Shown here: piece by piece, positions 23,882-32,726 of the stretch | Layout: every line of letters begins with the position of its first letter | Numbering within the stretch: the stretch's first letter is position 1 | Assembly (NCBI GenBank): GCA_012032745.1 | Contig: JAAUQQ010000004.1 | Coordinates: forward strand, 1-38,244 | Source: Synechococcales cyanobacterium RM1_1_8 | GTDB lineage: Bacteria > Cyanobacteriota > Cyanobacteriia > PCC-9006 > JAAUQQ01 | Reading direction: 5' to 3' | DNA length: 38,244 nt | The notes under the pieces: model-generated | Database searches by the model: none | What the model was told of the DNA's origin: nothing | What the model saw: the letters and a program-made list of their open reading frames with translations, nothing else | Position numbers and translations under genes: made by a program

Positions 23882-24508
23882 ATGGTTCAATCCCGACCGG
23901 CGAGGACGCTCCAATTGAGTGACTTGAGGGACAAGTTTGGGCTCACACGTACCGACGAAGCAGCGTTCTTCCCAGAGTGGGAAACCGACTTGCCTGAATT
24001 GTCCGTGGCGGAGCAGCGGCGGCTGGATGAAGTGCGATCGCACTACCTCTATCTACTGGAATATCCGGTGCTGGAAAGCATCGTCAAAATGGTCGTGCTG
24101 TCGCCGATTCTGGAACTCGCTGGCTTTTATCACCCTCCCTTTCGAGTCTCAGGGGAAGTGGGGGTGAGGGTGACAGCCTATGATAATGGTGAAGTTATTC
24201 AAGGCAGTATTGATGTCTTGGTGGTGCAGCAACAGCTCTGGGTGACGGTGATCGAGGCAAAGAATTCGGAGCTGTCCCTGACGAAGGCGCTGCCCCAAAC
24301 CCTGGCCTACTTGCTCGGTGGTGCAGCGCAGCAACGTCCGGTATTTGGCGCGATCCTCAATGGCACTGAGTTTATCTTTATCAAACTAATGGGCGGAGCA
24401 GAGCCGAGGTATGGGCTCTCTGATACGTTTTCGCTGCTGAACCGGGATAATAATTTGCCTGGGGTGGTGCGAATTTTGAAGCGATTGGGGCAGTTGGTGG
24501 CGGAATAG
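23882..24508 (+). CDS. HsdR_N-like (type I restriction R-subunit N-terminal) nuclease-fold protein, orphan
   Basis: GSIDVLVVQQQLWVTVIEAKNSELSLTKALPQTLAYLL resembles the D...ExK core of the PD-(D/E)XK fold; no hsdM/hsdS nearby. Confidence 0.7.
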   Translation: MVQSRPARTLQLSDLRDKFGLTRTDEAAFFPEWETDLPELSVAEQRRLDEVRSHYLYLLEYPVLESIVKMVVLSPILELAGFYHPPFRVSGEVGVRVTAYDNGEVIQGSIDVLVVQQQLWVTVIEAKNSELSLTKALPQTLAYLLGGAAQQRPVFGAILNGTEFIFIKLMGGAEPRYGLSDTFSLLNRDNNLPGVVRILKRLGQLVAE

Positions 24509-24518
24509 ATGGGCAGTT

Positions 24519-24728
24519 TTAGGCCCATCCTTTTTTCACTAGCCACTGGTTGAGGCCGGTGAGTTGCGTGATCGCCCAGTTGATCCAGGGGTGACCTGGT
24601 TGTTGGGCTGAATGGGCTGCTGCTCGCTCTGCCTGCCTTTGCTCATGGTCAATCCTACGCTGTCTCAACCGTAGAATCCGCTGGGTGTTTTCATCGTTGA
24701 GCTTGCGAATCTCTTCAATTGTTGCCAT
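24519..24728 (-). CDS. Small hypothetical protein, basic coiled-coil N-terminus
   Basis: MATIEEIRKLNDENTQRILRLRQRRIDHEQRQAERAAAH...; ATG overlaps the end of the preceding interrupted ORF. Confidence 0.55.
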   Translation of the reverse strand: MATIEEIRKLNDENTQRILRLRQRRIDHEQRQAERAAAHSAQQPGHPWINWAITQLTGLNQWLVKKGWA

Positions 24729-24924
24729 TTTCTAACCTTCTCTCTATGGCTTGGATTCTTTCCTCGATAGCGATGACATCATCGGCTAAGTTGCTGATTT
24801 GAATGCCTTGAATTTTTTGTTCAGCTTGGACTTAATCGAGCCGCTCATCTAGGGCTTCGGCGATCGCCTCAATCTGAAGTTCCAGCCGACGAATCAGCAG
24901 ACTATTCCGTTCGCGGGGTTCCAT
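24715..24924 (-). pseudogene. Small coiled-coil ORF interrupted by an in-frame TAA
   Basis: In-frame translation MEPRERNSLLIRRLELQIEAIAEALDERLD*VQAEQKIQGIQISNLADDVIAIEERIQAIERRLENGNN*; the stop is at 24832-24834. Confidence 0.6.
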
Positions 24925-24927
24925 GGC

Positions 24928-25146
24928 CTAAAGTCCCAAAATCTCATTGACTCGGGAACGTTTAGTTTCTAGCGCTTCCAGGACATCATCGGTGATGGAA
25001 TCTGGATCTTTGGCATACATTTCTTGCAGCAGGCGTTCACTGGCGAGGATGCGAGTTTGGCCTGCCAAGCCCACTTTTTCCCACTCGGTGGTGGTGCGGG
25101 CCTCGGCAATGAGGCTAGCCATGTCGTGAACGCTCCGACGATTCAC
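24928..25146 (-). CDS. Small hypothetical protein (MASLIAEARTTTEWEKVGLAGQTRILASERLLQEMYAKDPDSITDDVLEALETKRSRVNEILGL)
   Basis: ORF in track; stop 3 nt before the ATG of the next ORF; N-terminus uncertain because the IS-like hairpin overlaps the listed start. The ATG at about 25122 is an alternative. Confidence 0.5.
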   Translation of the reverse strand: MNRRSVHDMASLIAEARTTTEWEKVGLAGQTRILASERLLQEMYAKDPDSITDDVLEALETKRSRVNEILGL

Positions 25147-25514
25147 TGCTAAGCAGTAGAATCGCGGCTTCCTTGTCCGGCACTCTCCCCTATGGGGCAG
25201 CTACAGTTGTCCAAGATAGGCGGCGCTCTCGCCTACTGCCAGGAACTTTTGCCTTGACAGCACTCCGAGTCGTTTCCGCTCGTGAGTTGAAGTGATTATT
25301 GACAATGCCATGCCAGCTTTTGACCGGCTCCCTACTTTTAACAATCGGGCGATACCGGACTTACAGGTTCAGTTGTACCTTACCGAGCAGGTCTTGTATC
25401 TACCCGGTACTCCAGAGTTCTTGTCTGGCGGGTAATAGTGCCGTACTCAGCTAATTCCGACCCTAGCACATTGTTGCCCGCCGCTAACTAACGATTCACC
25501 TATCGGTAGAATCG
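25139..25514 (-). mobile_element. Non-autonomous IS200/IS605-like element (PATE-like) bounded by related hairpins; possible orphan omegaRNA
   Basis: Flanking hairpins CGATTCACTGCTAAGCAGTAGAATCG (25139-25164) and CGATTCACCTATCGGTAGAATCG (25492-25514); no ORF in the track between them; structured non-coding interior. Confidence 0.55.
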
Positions 25515-25794
25515 TAGGATGCGCGGCGGTTTTGCTCAAGGTTAATCATCGTGCGCTTGGGCTGATCTTTTTTGAGCATCGACAGTTTGGAGGATTTCGC
25601 GATGTTTACACAAAACTCTTTCTAACACCATCATACACAGCTTGTGCTTTTCCTATCTCACCGAAACCGACATTGCGCAGGACGCCACCTTAGCGATTCA
25701 TCCAAAAGCTTGCGTAGCGATCACTGGCTAGAATCCGGCCCAGCGCCACCAATCCAGATAAGATCCAGAGAGACCTGTCCCAGCGCCCTTTTCC

Positions 25795-27555
25795 ATGAAA
25801 TCGACGATCACCCAGCTCAAGTCCAGCTTCGAGACCGCCTTGGTCAACGCCTTTGGTGCAGACATGGCTGGGACAGACCCGATCCTCGTGCCATCGAGCA
25901 ACCCCAAGTTTGGCGACTTCCAGGCCAATGTGGCCATGTCCCTGGCGAAAAAGTTGAAGGATAAGCCTCGGGCGATCGCAGAGAAGATCGTTGAGCATCT
26001 GGATGTCTCGGCGCTGTGTGAGGAACCGGCGATCGCAGGCCCCGGTTTCATCAACCTCAAGCTCAAGCCCAGCTATATCGAAGGGCAGCTTAAGGCGATA
26101 CAAGGGAGCGATCGCCTCGGCATCGCGCCTTCCGCTACGCCTCAAAAGGTCATCGTCGATTTCTCTAGCCCGAATATTGCCAAGGAAATGCACGTGGGCC
26201 ATTTGCGCTCCACCATCATTGGCGATTCGCTTTCGCGGGTGCTGGAGTTCCAGGGCCACGATGTGTTGCGGCTCAACCATGTGGGGGATTGGGGCACCCA
26301 GTTCGGCATGTTGATCACACAACTTAAGGAGGTTTGCCCGGAGGCCCTAACGGATTCTGAATCGGTAGAGATTGGCGATCTCGTGGCCTTCTATAAACAG
26401 GCCAAGGCGCGTTTTGATGAGGATGAGGCGTTCAAGGAAACTTCGCGCCAGGCAGTGGTGGGCTTGCAGTCCGGCGATGCGGATTCGCTCAAGGCTTGGG
26501 GCGTGTTGTGCGAGCAGTCGCGCAGGGCGTTTGAGGAAATCTATGGCCTGCTGGACATTGAAATCGAAGAGCGGGGCGAGTCGTTTTATAACCCCTATCT
26601 GGGGGATGTCGTTGAGGGTTTGACTGAGCAAGGTCTGCTGGAAGAGAGCGATGGGGCTCAGGTGGTCTTTTTAGAAGGGTTCAAGAATAAGGAAGGCGAT
26701 CGCCAACCCCTGATCGTCCAAAAGTCTAACGGCGGCTTTAACTACGCCACCACTGACCTGGCCGCGATCCGCTACCGCACCGGCACCGATGGAGCCCAGC
26801 GCATCATCTACATCACCGATGCGGGCCAGGCCAATCACTTCGCCCAGGTGTTCCAGGTGGCGGGTCGTGCGGGCTGGATTCCCGAGGATGTGAGCCTAGA
26901 GCATGTGCCCTTTGGGGTGGTGCAGGGGGAGGATGGCAAGAAGTTTAAGACGCGATCGGGCGAAACGGTGCGTCTAAAAGATCTGCTGGATGAAGCCGTG
27001 GTGCGGGCGCGCAAGGACATTGAGCAGCGCATCGCCGAGGACGATCGCGAGGAGACCGAGGAATTTGTTTCCACGGTGGCGGAAAAAGTCGGCCTCGGCG
27101 CGGTTAAGTACGCCGATCTGAGCCAGAACCGCACCAGCAACTACATTTTTAGCTTCGACAAGATGCTGGCGCTCCAGGGCAACACTGCGCCCTATATGCT
27201 CTATGCCTATGCGCGGGTGAAGAGCATTAGCCGCAAGGGCGGTGTGGATTTTGAAGCGTTGGCGGCTCAGGATGTTGAGCTATCGCTGAGCGAGGAGACG
27301 GAATTGGCCCTGGCGAAGCATATTTTGCAATTGGATGAGGTGCTGGATGCGGTGGAGCAGGAGCTGCTGCCCAATCGCCTCTGTCAGTATTTGTTTGAGC
27401 TGAGCCAGAAGTTTAATCAGTTCTATGAGCAATGCTCGGTGCTGAAGGCGGAGGAGCCGCAAAGGACGTCGCGGTTGGTGTTGTGTGACTTGACGGCGCG
27501 ATCGCTCCAGCTCGGTCTCTCCCTGCTGGGTATCGAAGTCTTGGAGCGAATGTAG
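25795..27555 (+). CDS. argS: Arginyl-tRNA synthetase
   Basis: [74 protein letters not shown]-terminal anticodon-binding DALR region. Confidence 0.98.
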   Translation: MKSTITQLKSSFETALVNAFGADMAGTDPILVPSSNPKFGDFQANVAMSLAKKLKDKPRAIAEKIVEHLDVSALCEEPAIAGPGFINLKLKPSYIEGQLKAIQGSDRLGIAPSATPQKVIVDFSSPNIAKEMHVGHLRSTIIGDSLSRVLEFQGHDVLRLNHVGDWGTQFGMLITQLKEVCPEALTDSESVEIGDLVAFYKQAKARFDEDEAFKETSRQAVVGLQSGDADSLKAWGVLCEQSRRAFEEIYGLLDIEIEERGESFYNPYLGDVVEGLTEQGLLEESDGAQVVFLEGFKNKEGDRQPLIVQKSNGGFNYATTDLAAIRYRTGTDGAQRIIYITDAGQANHFAQVFQVAGRAGWIPEDVSLEHVPFGVVQGEDGKKFKTRSGETVRLKDLLDEAVVRARKDIEQRIAEDDREETEEFVSTVAEKVGLGAVKYADLSQNRTSNYIFSFDKMLALQGNTAPYMLYAYARVKSISRKGGVDFEALAAQDVELSLSEETELALAKHILQLDEVLDAVEQELLPNRLCQYLFELSQKFNQFYEQCSVLKAEEPQRTSRLVLCDLTARSLQLGLSLLGIEVLERM

Positions 27556-27625
27556 GTTGTCTACAATGGTCCAGAGAGGCAACTGAGCCTTCAGTGTCAC
27601 CCCATCCACCTAACGGCACCATCCT

Positions 27626-27988
27626 GTGGATAAAATCACGACTCCAACCCACTCATCCCCCAGCCTCAGCGAGCTAGAAAGACTCATCGAGTCGATCGTT
27701 CAACGCCTGCTTGAGATTCAATCTTCTCCAGAAGACATCGTGCCAGAGCCCGCCGCTTCCCAATCCAACGGCCTCGATTTCTTGGCCAGTAGCGCTCAGC
27801 TATTGCAAGAGGCGATCGCCCTCAATACAGAAACGCCCATCCTCAGCATTGTCGAAACCGCGCTGCGCGAATACGTCGCTCACCGCAAACGCCTCCAAGT
27901 CATCGAACTCTTTGGCACCCTTGACTACGAAGATGACTATGACTACAAGCAGCACGCCAAGAAATCTTATCCGGCCTACGAACCGTAG
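27626..27988 (+). pseudogene. VapB-like antitoxin whose 3' end is fused by deletion into vapC sequence
   Basis: VETALREYVAHRKRLQVIELFGTLDYEDDYDYKQ resembles VapB; the tail HAKKSYPAYEP is vapC DNA read out of frame. Confidence 0.65.
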
Positions 27989-28232
27989 AGCAGTTTGAAC
28001 GTTTGCGAACCACACTGCGAGCCTTTTCAGATCTGCCCTTGGCGGCTGACGATTACGAACTAGCTGCTGAGTTTTACAACACTTGCCGCCGCGACGGAAT
28101 CCAGGACTCAAATACCGACTTTTTGATCTGTGCTGTGGCCTCTCGACGCAACTACGAGATTTTACGACTGACCGAGATTTTGAGAATTTTCAAACCTTTC
28201 TTCCGGTGCGCCTTTTGCAGCCTGGAGTCTAG
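27951..28232 (+). pseudogene. VapC-like PIN-domain toxin remnant, N-terminus deleted and frameshifted
   Basis: AARQEILSGLRTVEQFERLRTTLRAFSDLPLAADDYELAAEFYNTCRRDGIQDSNTDFLICAVASRRNYEIL, then after a 1-nt shift near 28163 TTDRDFENFQTFLPVRLLQPGV*. Confidence 0.8.
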
Positions 28233-28241
28233 AGAGGCTAG

Positions 28242-28739
28242 TTGGAACACCTGCCCCTGGTAGCAGGGCTGTGCCCTGAACACCTTCCGAATGCAGCTCC
28301 TGCCAACCGTATTCAAGAGACAAAGCAGGAGGCAGGAGCCTCAAAAGAGCCAATTCCCAGGCAGAGCCTAGGAACTAAGCAATGGGTTGAGACTCAGCAG
28401 CAGCAACTTAAAGCCTCTCAATGGCAATCGGTCGTTCAAGCCGCACAGCGCCTTCCGCCCAAATCGCCGGAGTTAACCGAGAAGGTGGAGCGCCTGGTCA
28501 GTTACTTGACGACCAACCAAGAGCGCATTGACTACAAACGCTATCTCAAGCGGAAACTGATGATTGGCTCAGGCGTCGTTGAGAGTTCCAATCGCCGTAT
28601 CGTCACCGTTCGGCTTAAGCAGTCCGGCATGTTCTGGTCCAAAAACGGCGCTCAGGCCGTCATGGTGCTCAGGGCGGCTTACCTTAGCGCTTCTTCAACA
28701 TGGCATAATTTCTGGCTCAAAAACGCCCTCCCTTCATGA
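28242..28739 (+). pseudogene. C-terminal fragment of an ISKra4/ISLre2-like transposase
   Basis: TTNQERIDYKRYLKRKLMIGSGVVESSNRRIVTVRLKQSGMFWSKNGAQAVMVLRAAYLS; the N-terminal catalytic part is absent. Confidence 0.7.
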
Positions 28740-29084
28740 GCGCGCTTTTTTCGTTCACCCCGAAGTGTGCCTTCTTACCCGGCAAGCTGTGAAATGGGGT
28801 ATTGCATGAAGGCTTTATCAGAGCGATTGGCCTGGCTGACTGACACAAGCCCTGGTCAGCGCTACATACAGTGTTTGACTGAGAAGACTACACGCTTCAT
28901 CTAGCGCTTCCAAAAGATGTGTCAGTCAATCAGGCGATTAACTCAATTGTATATAAAGTTTTATCGGAGCGATTGACTCAGATGCTGAGAGAAGACTAAA
29001 TTTATCCTCATAAAGATATCGAATGCTAAGAAAAATAGGTTTTGCGCCGACTCACAACTTCCTAATACATTTGAAAGGTCTCTA

Positions 29085-29630
29085 ATGAATTTTATTAGCG
29101 GTTTGTCTTGTATTGTTTTTACGGCTTTCTTAGCTAATACAGGCGTTGCTGTAGCTGCAGTAGCCGAGCAGGTATCCAATCCAGTTTCATCTGATCAAGC
29201 TGAACCTTTCGTGATGGCTAATATTTTTATTGACATCCAGAGGGCTGTTCAAACTATAGATAGGGTAAATCAAATTAGGTTGCAGGAGCAACGCAGACGG
29301 GAAGAGGAACGCAGACGGGAAGAACTAGAAGCTGCCCGACGGGAAGCCACTGAGCAGCAGCGCCTAGAGGCAGAACAGCGGCGACAGTATTTTGAAAGCC
29401 TTCCCCCAGAAGAGAAGGAGGCTTATCTGGCTGAACAACGCGCTCTTCAAGCACAACAAGCGGATGCAGCGTCCAGTCTATTGCTGTTAATGCTAGGTGC
29501 ATTTTCAGAAGGGTCTGGTTCAACCCAACAAGACAGCGAACGTGATGTGTGGTGTGCCGCCGATGATGGTGGCTTCTACCCAGTCCGTGTGCCGGCGGGT
29601 GAGCCCCTCCCTAATGCTACTTGCGGGTGA
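29085..29630 (+). CDS. Hypothetical secreted protein with Arg/Glu-rich coiled coil
   Basis: Signal-like MNFISGLSCIVFTAFLANTGVAVAA; EQRRREEERRREELEAARREATEQQRLEAEQRR; C-terminal paired Cys (VWCAADDGG...NATCG). Confidence 0.6.
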   Translation: MNFISGLSCIVFTAFLANTGVAVAAVAEQVSNPVSSDQAEPFVMANIFIDIQRAVQTIDRVNQIRLQEQRRREEERRREELEAARREATEQQRLEAEQRRQYFESLPPEEKEAYLAEQRALQAQQADAASSLLLLMLGAFSEGSGSTQQDSERDVWCAADDGGFYPVRVPAGEPLPNATCG

Positions 29631-29688
29631 TGGCCTCTGCGATCGCCGAACAGATTGCTATGATCAAAGCATCTCAAAGGAGCAGCCT

Positions 29689-29911
29689 GTGGTTACTTCA
29701 GCGCCGCCTCAGTTCCAGCCCTGGCCCATCGTGCTTCAGTTCAATCCCCTGCTGACGTTCGATGACGAGCAGTTCTTTGACTTTTGTCAGCTCAACCGAG
29801 ACTGGCAATTTGAACGCAGCGCAGCAGAAGAATTAGTCATCACGCCGCCCACTGGCTCCGAAACAGGCGGCTACAACTTTGACCTGACCGTGGAGCTAGT
29901 AGACTTGGGCA
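29689..29911 (+). pseudogene. 5' fragment of a Uma2-family (DUF820) endonuclease-fold gene
   Basis: GTG start after AAGGAG; VVTSAPPQFQPWPIVLQFNPLLTFDDEQFFDFCQLNRDWQFERSAAEELVITPPTGSETGGYNFDLTVEL, then runs into the dispersed repeat. Confidence 0.75.
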
Positions 29912-29983
29912 TAAGTTTTGCCCCCCTCTCCCTAATCCCTCTCCCACAGGGGGAGAGGGACTTCGATCTGGCTCCCCTTCTCC
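29894..29983. repeat. Dispersed ~90-bp repeat, copy 2
   Basis: AGCTAGTAGACTTGGGCATAAGTTTTGCCCCCCTC...CTCCCCTTCTCC aligns to 6003-6093. Confidence 0.8.
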
Positions 29984-30021
29984 ATAAAATGGAGAAGAGG
30001 TTGGGGGATGAGGTCGGCTTA

Positions 30022-30151
30022 GAGGATGTTTGAGAATTCGCCAAAGCCAGCGATTCCATACCCAGCAAGCTAGGCTGTTCCCGCTTTTTTAATCAAAAGT
30101 ACGGGCTATGGGCACCATCAGCTACAGCCAAAGCCATTCTCAAACATCCTC
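30022..30151. mobile_element. 130-bp MITE with 16-bp perfect TIRs and TTA target-site duplication
   Basis: TTA|GAGGATGTTTGAGAAT ... ATTCTCAAACATCCTC|TTA. Confidence 0.82.
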
Positions 30152-30359
30152 TTAAACCTGATTTGTTGACGCTCCATCCCTAGCGTCGCCGTACGAGAGC
30201 GCGAGGTTTAGAGGCTTCCAGGCAATCGCCCTCTACCAGCGCCCGACCACCCACCCACCGCCAGCGACCCCAATCGAGTATCGCCCCACCCCGGCAGCTT
30301 CTCAGGGGATTTTCATCAACCCAAGCTCTAATAGGATGGAATGATGCATCGCGACGCCC

Positions 30360-31153
30360 ATGACTGTTTCTTTCAATCGTTCCGACTCAATTGATCTGCG
30401 CTTGAGGCCAACCAACGTGCCAGATTGGCGAGTCACTCAGAGCTTAGGCCAGGGGTTAGAGCACATCCTCGTGGTGATTCCAGCCCGCGATGAAGAAGCC
30501 ACCATTGTGCCGGTGATTCAGGCCTTGCAGGCTGCCGGGCTCAGCCAAATTCGGGTGGTGGATAATGGCAGCCGCGATCGCACCGCCCCCCTCGCCCGCG
30601 CCGCCGGTGCCCAAGTCATCCAAGAACCCAAGCCTGGCTATGGTCAAGCCTGCTGGCAGGGGCTCCAAGGCCTAGATCGCAGCATCGACTGGATTTTGTT
30701 TTGCGATGCCGATGGCAGCGATGACCTAGAGCGGCTCTCTGACTTTTTTGCCCTGCGATCGCGCTACGACTTCATCCTCGGCGATCGCGCGCCACCCCCG
30801 GCGGACGCCAAGCCCTAACGCCCGTACAGAACTTTGGCAATTGGCTCTCGACCCAGCTAATCGCCTGGGGCTGGGGCTATCGCTATCACGATCTGGGTCC
30901 GTTGCGCATGATTCGGCGGGAGGCGTTTGAGCAGATCGGGATGCGCGATCGCGGCTTCGGCTGGACCGTGGAAATGCAGGCCAGGGCAGTGGAGCTGGGG
31001 CTGAGGATTGCGGAAATTCCCGTGGGATATCGCGATCGCCAGGGCGGCAAGTCCAAGATTTCCGGCACCCTCAAAGGCAGCGTTCAGGCGGGCAGCATTA
31101 TTCTCACCACCCTCGGCAAGCTCTATTGGCAGAAGGTGATAGGTCATAGGTGA
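30360..31153 (+). pseudogene. Family 2 glycosyltransferase (DPM1-like), frameshifted
   Basis: Frame 1 ILVVIPARDEEATIVPVIQALQAAGL...ILFCDADGSDDLERL...ILGDR, then a -1 frame RATPGGRQALTPVQNFGNWLSTQLIAWGWGYRYHDLGPLRMIRREAFEQIGMRDRGFGWTVEMQARA...SGTLKGS; break at about 30786-30790. Confidence 0.85.
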
Positions 31154-31230
31154 TGGGCAATAGGCTGGAATCTATCACCCATCACCATTTCACTTCATAA
31201 CTCACCCCCTATCCATAACCAATTCATAGC

Positions 31231-32586
31231 GTGACGCGATCTTCCAACCTAATTTTGTATCTGTCTGCAACCTTTTTGATTGTGGGCGCGATCGCCCTGG
31301 TCCCCCACGGCAACTTCCTCAACGAACAAACTGCCGTCCCCGGCTTTTGGCGAGCCATGGCAATCATGAATGCAGGCTTTATCCTCTCCTGGTGCCTGCC
31401 TGCCCAGGCCGTTCCCGCAGCTTGGTTTTGGGTCGTTGCTGTAGCAACCCGCATCGCCGCCCTGGGCATGTACCCTGGCGACGATGTCTGGCGCTATCTC
31501 TGGGAAGGGCACATCCAGCTCCAGGGCTTCAGTCCCTACGACGTTGCACCGGATGCCAACCTGCTGGAGCCGCTGCGCACGGGCTGGTGGTCGATGATCA
31601 ACCACAAAGATGTCTCCGCCATTTATCCGCCCCTGACCCAGTTGGGCTTTTGGGCGATTAGCCTGCTGAGTTCATCGGTCTATTTGTTTAAGCTGGGCTT
31701 TGTGGCCGCAGACCTAGGCATTTGCACGTTGCTGGGGCGGCGGTTTGGCTATGGGGCGACGCTGTTGTATGCCTGGAATCCGCTGGTAATCTATTGCTTT
31801 GCAGGGGGTGCCCATTATGACAGTTGGTTTTTGCTGCCCTTGGTGATGGCTTGGCTGTGGTGGGAACAGCCGGATCCCCCTCGCTCCCCCCTTTCCCAGC
31901 TCAACGCCGCTTTCTGGCTCGGATGCAGCATCGCCATCAAATGGATGTCCCTCCCCATTCTCAGCTTCCTCGTCTGGCAGTGCTTCTGGTCTACAGATCG
32001 GCCTCGGCAGTTTTCCAGGCATCCGTTCGGGGCTCGTCTCAAACAAGCTCAGTGGCTCGGTGCTGCTGCCCTGGGGCTGGTCGCCCTACTGCCAGTTGTA
32101 ATTACAGCATTGCCCTATTGCAGCCTGACGTCTTGCCCCCTCATCCCCACAGGCTCCGTCTTTGTTTCCCATGGGCGCAGTGCAGAGTGGATTCCCCATT
32201 GGGTGGCGCAGAATTGGGAGCCATCGTTAAGCACCAATGCCATTTATGCCATTCCCTTGATGATGGCGATCGCCTGGCTCCTCCTCCGAGCCCGCAGCTT
32301 TGGTCAATTCGCCGAGTGGTATTTCATTAGCCTGCTGCTGATTTCCCCCATTGTCCATGCTTGGTATTTCACCTGGCTGGCACCCTTCGCGGTGGCTAGC
32401 CGCAATTGGGGCACCAAATTTGTCAGTGTTTCGGCCTTGGCCTATTTTGTGCTTCCCCACCAGGTAGCCCTGGGAGATTCCAGTTGGTGGATGGAACAGA
32501 GCGATCGCCTACTGCTCTGGATCCCCTTTTGCCTCGGCCTACTCCTCAGCGCCATTCAAGCCCAGCGCCTCGCCCAAACAAGGTAA
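31231..32586 (+). CDS. Multi-TM membrane glycosyltransferase (polyprenol-phosphate-dependent, GT87/GT-C-like)
   Basis: Many TM segments, YPGDDVWRYLWEGHIQLQGFSPYDVAPDA, AIYPPLTQLGFWAISLL, LYAWNPLVIYCFAGGAHYDSWFLLPLVMAWLWW. Confidence 0.78.
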   Translation: MTRSSNLILYLSATFLIVGAIALVPHGNFLNEQTAVPGFWRAMAIMNAGFILSWCLPAQAVPAAWFWVVAVATRIAALGMYPGDDVWRYLWEGHIQLQGFSPYDVAPDANLLEPLRTGWWSMINHKDVSAIYPPLTQLGFWAISLLSSSVYLFKLGFVAADLGICTLLGRRFGYGATLLYAWNPLVIYCFAGGAHYDSWFLLPLVMAWLWWEQPDPPRSPLSQLNAAFWLGCSIAIKWMSLPILSFLVWQCFWSTDRPRQFSRHPFGARLKQAQWLGAAALGLVALLPVVITALPYCSLTSCPLIPTGSVFVSHGRSAEWIPHWVAQNWEPSLSTNAIYAIPLMMAIAWLLLRARSFGQFAEWYFISLLLISPIVHAWYFTWLAPFAVASRNWGTKFVSVSALAYFVLPHQVALGDSSWWMEQSDRLLLWIPFCLGLLLSAIQAQRLAQTR

Positions 32587-32726
32587 GACTTTTTTTAGCG
32601 GCCTCTCAGACGATCTTCAGCTAGCTCAGCTTCAATGAGTTTCAATGAATGGATTTCAATCCGTTTTGAACGAACTTTCGCCGCTTTCAATCCATGTCAA
32701 CCTCCCCTGGGCACAACGCCGATATC

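Noticed and set aside
29497-30033. 178-aa ORF as an intact gene
   Set aside because: Upstream part overlaps the preceding ORF out of frame, and the C-terminal part is translated repeat sequence; only the Uma2 fragment from 29689 is meaningful.
32630-32700. Repeated TTTCAAT(CC) motifs resembling the 3' end of some CRISPR repeats
   Set aside because: Irregular spacing, only short matches, no full-length repeats or spacers and no cas genes.
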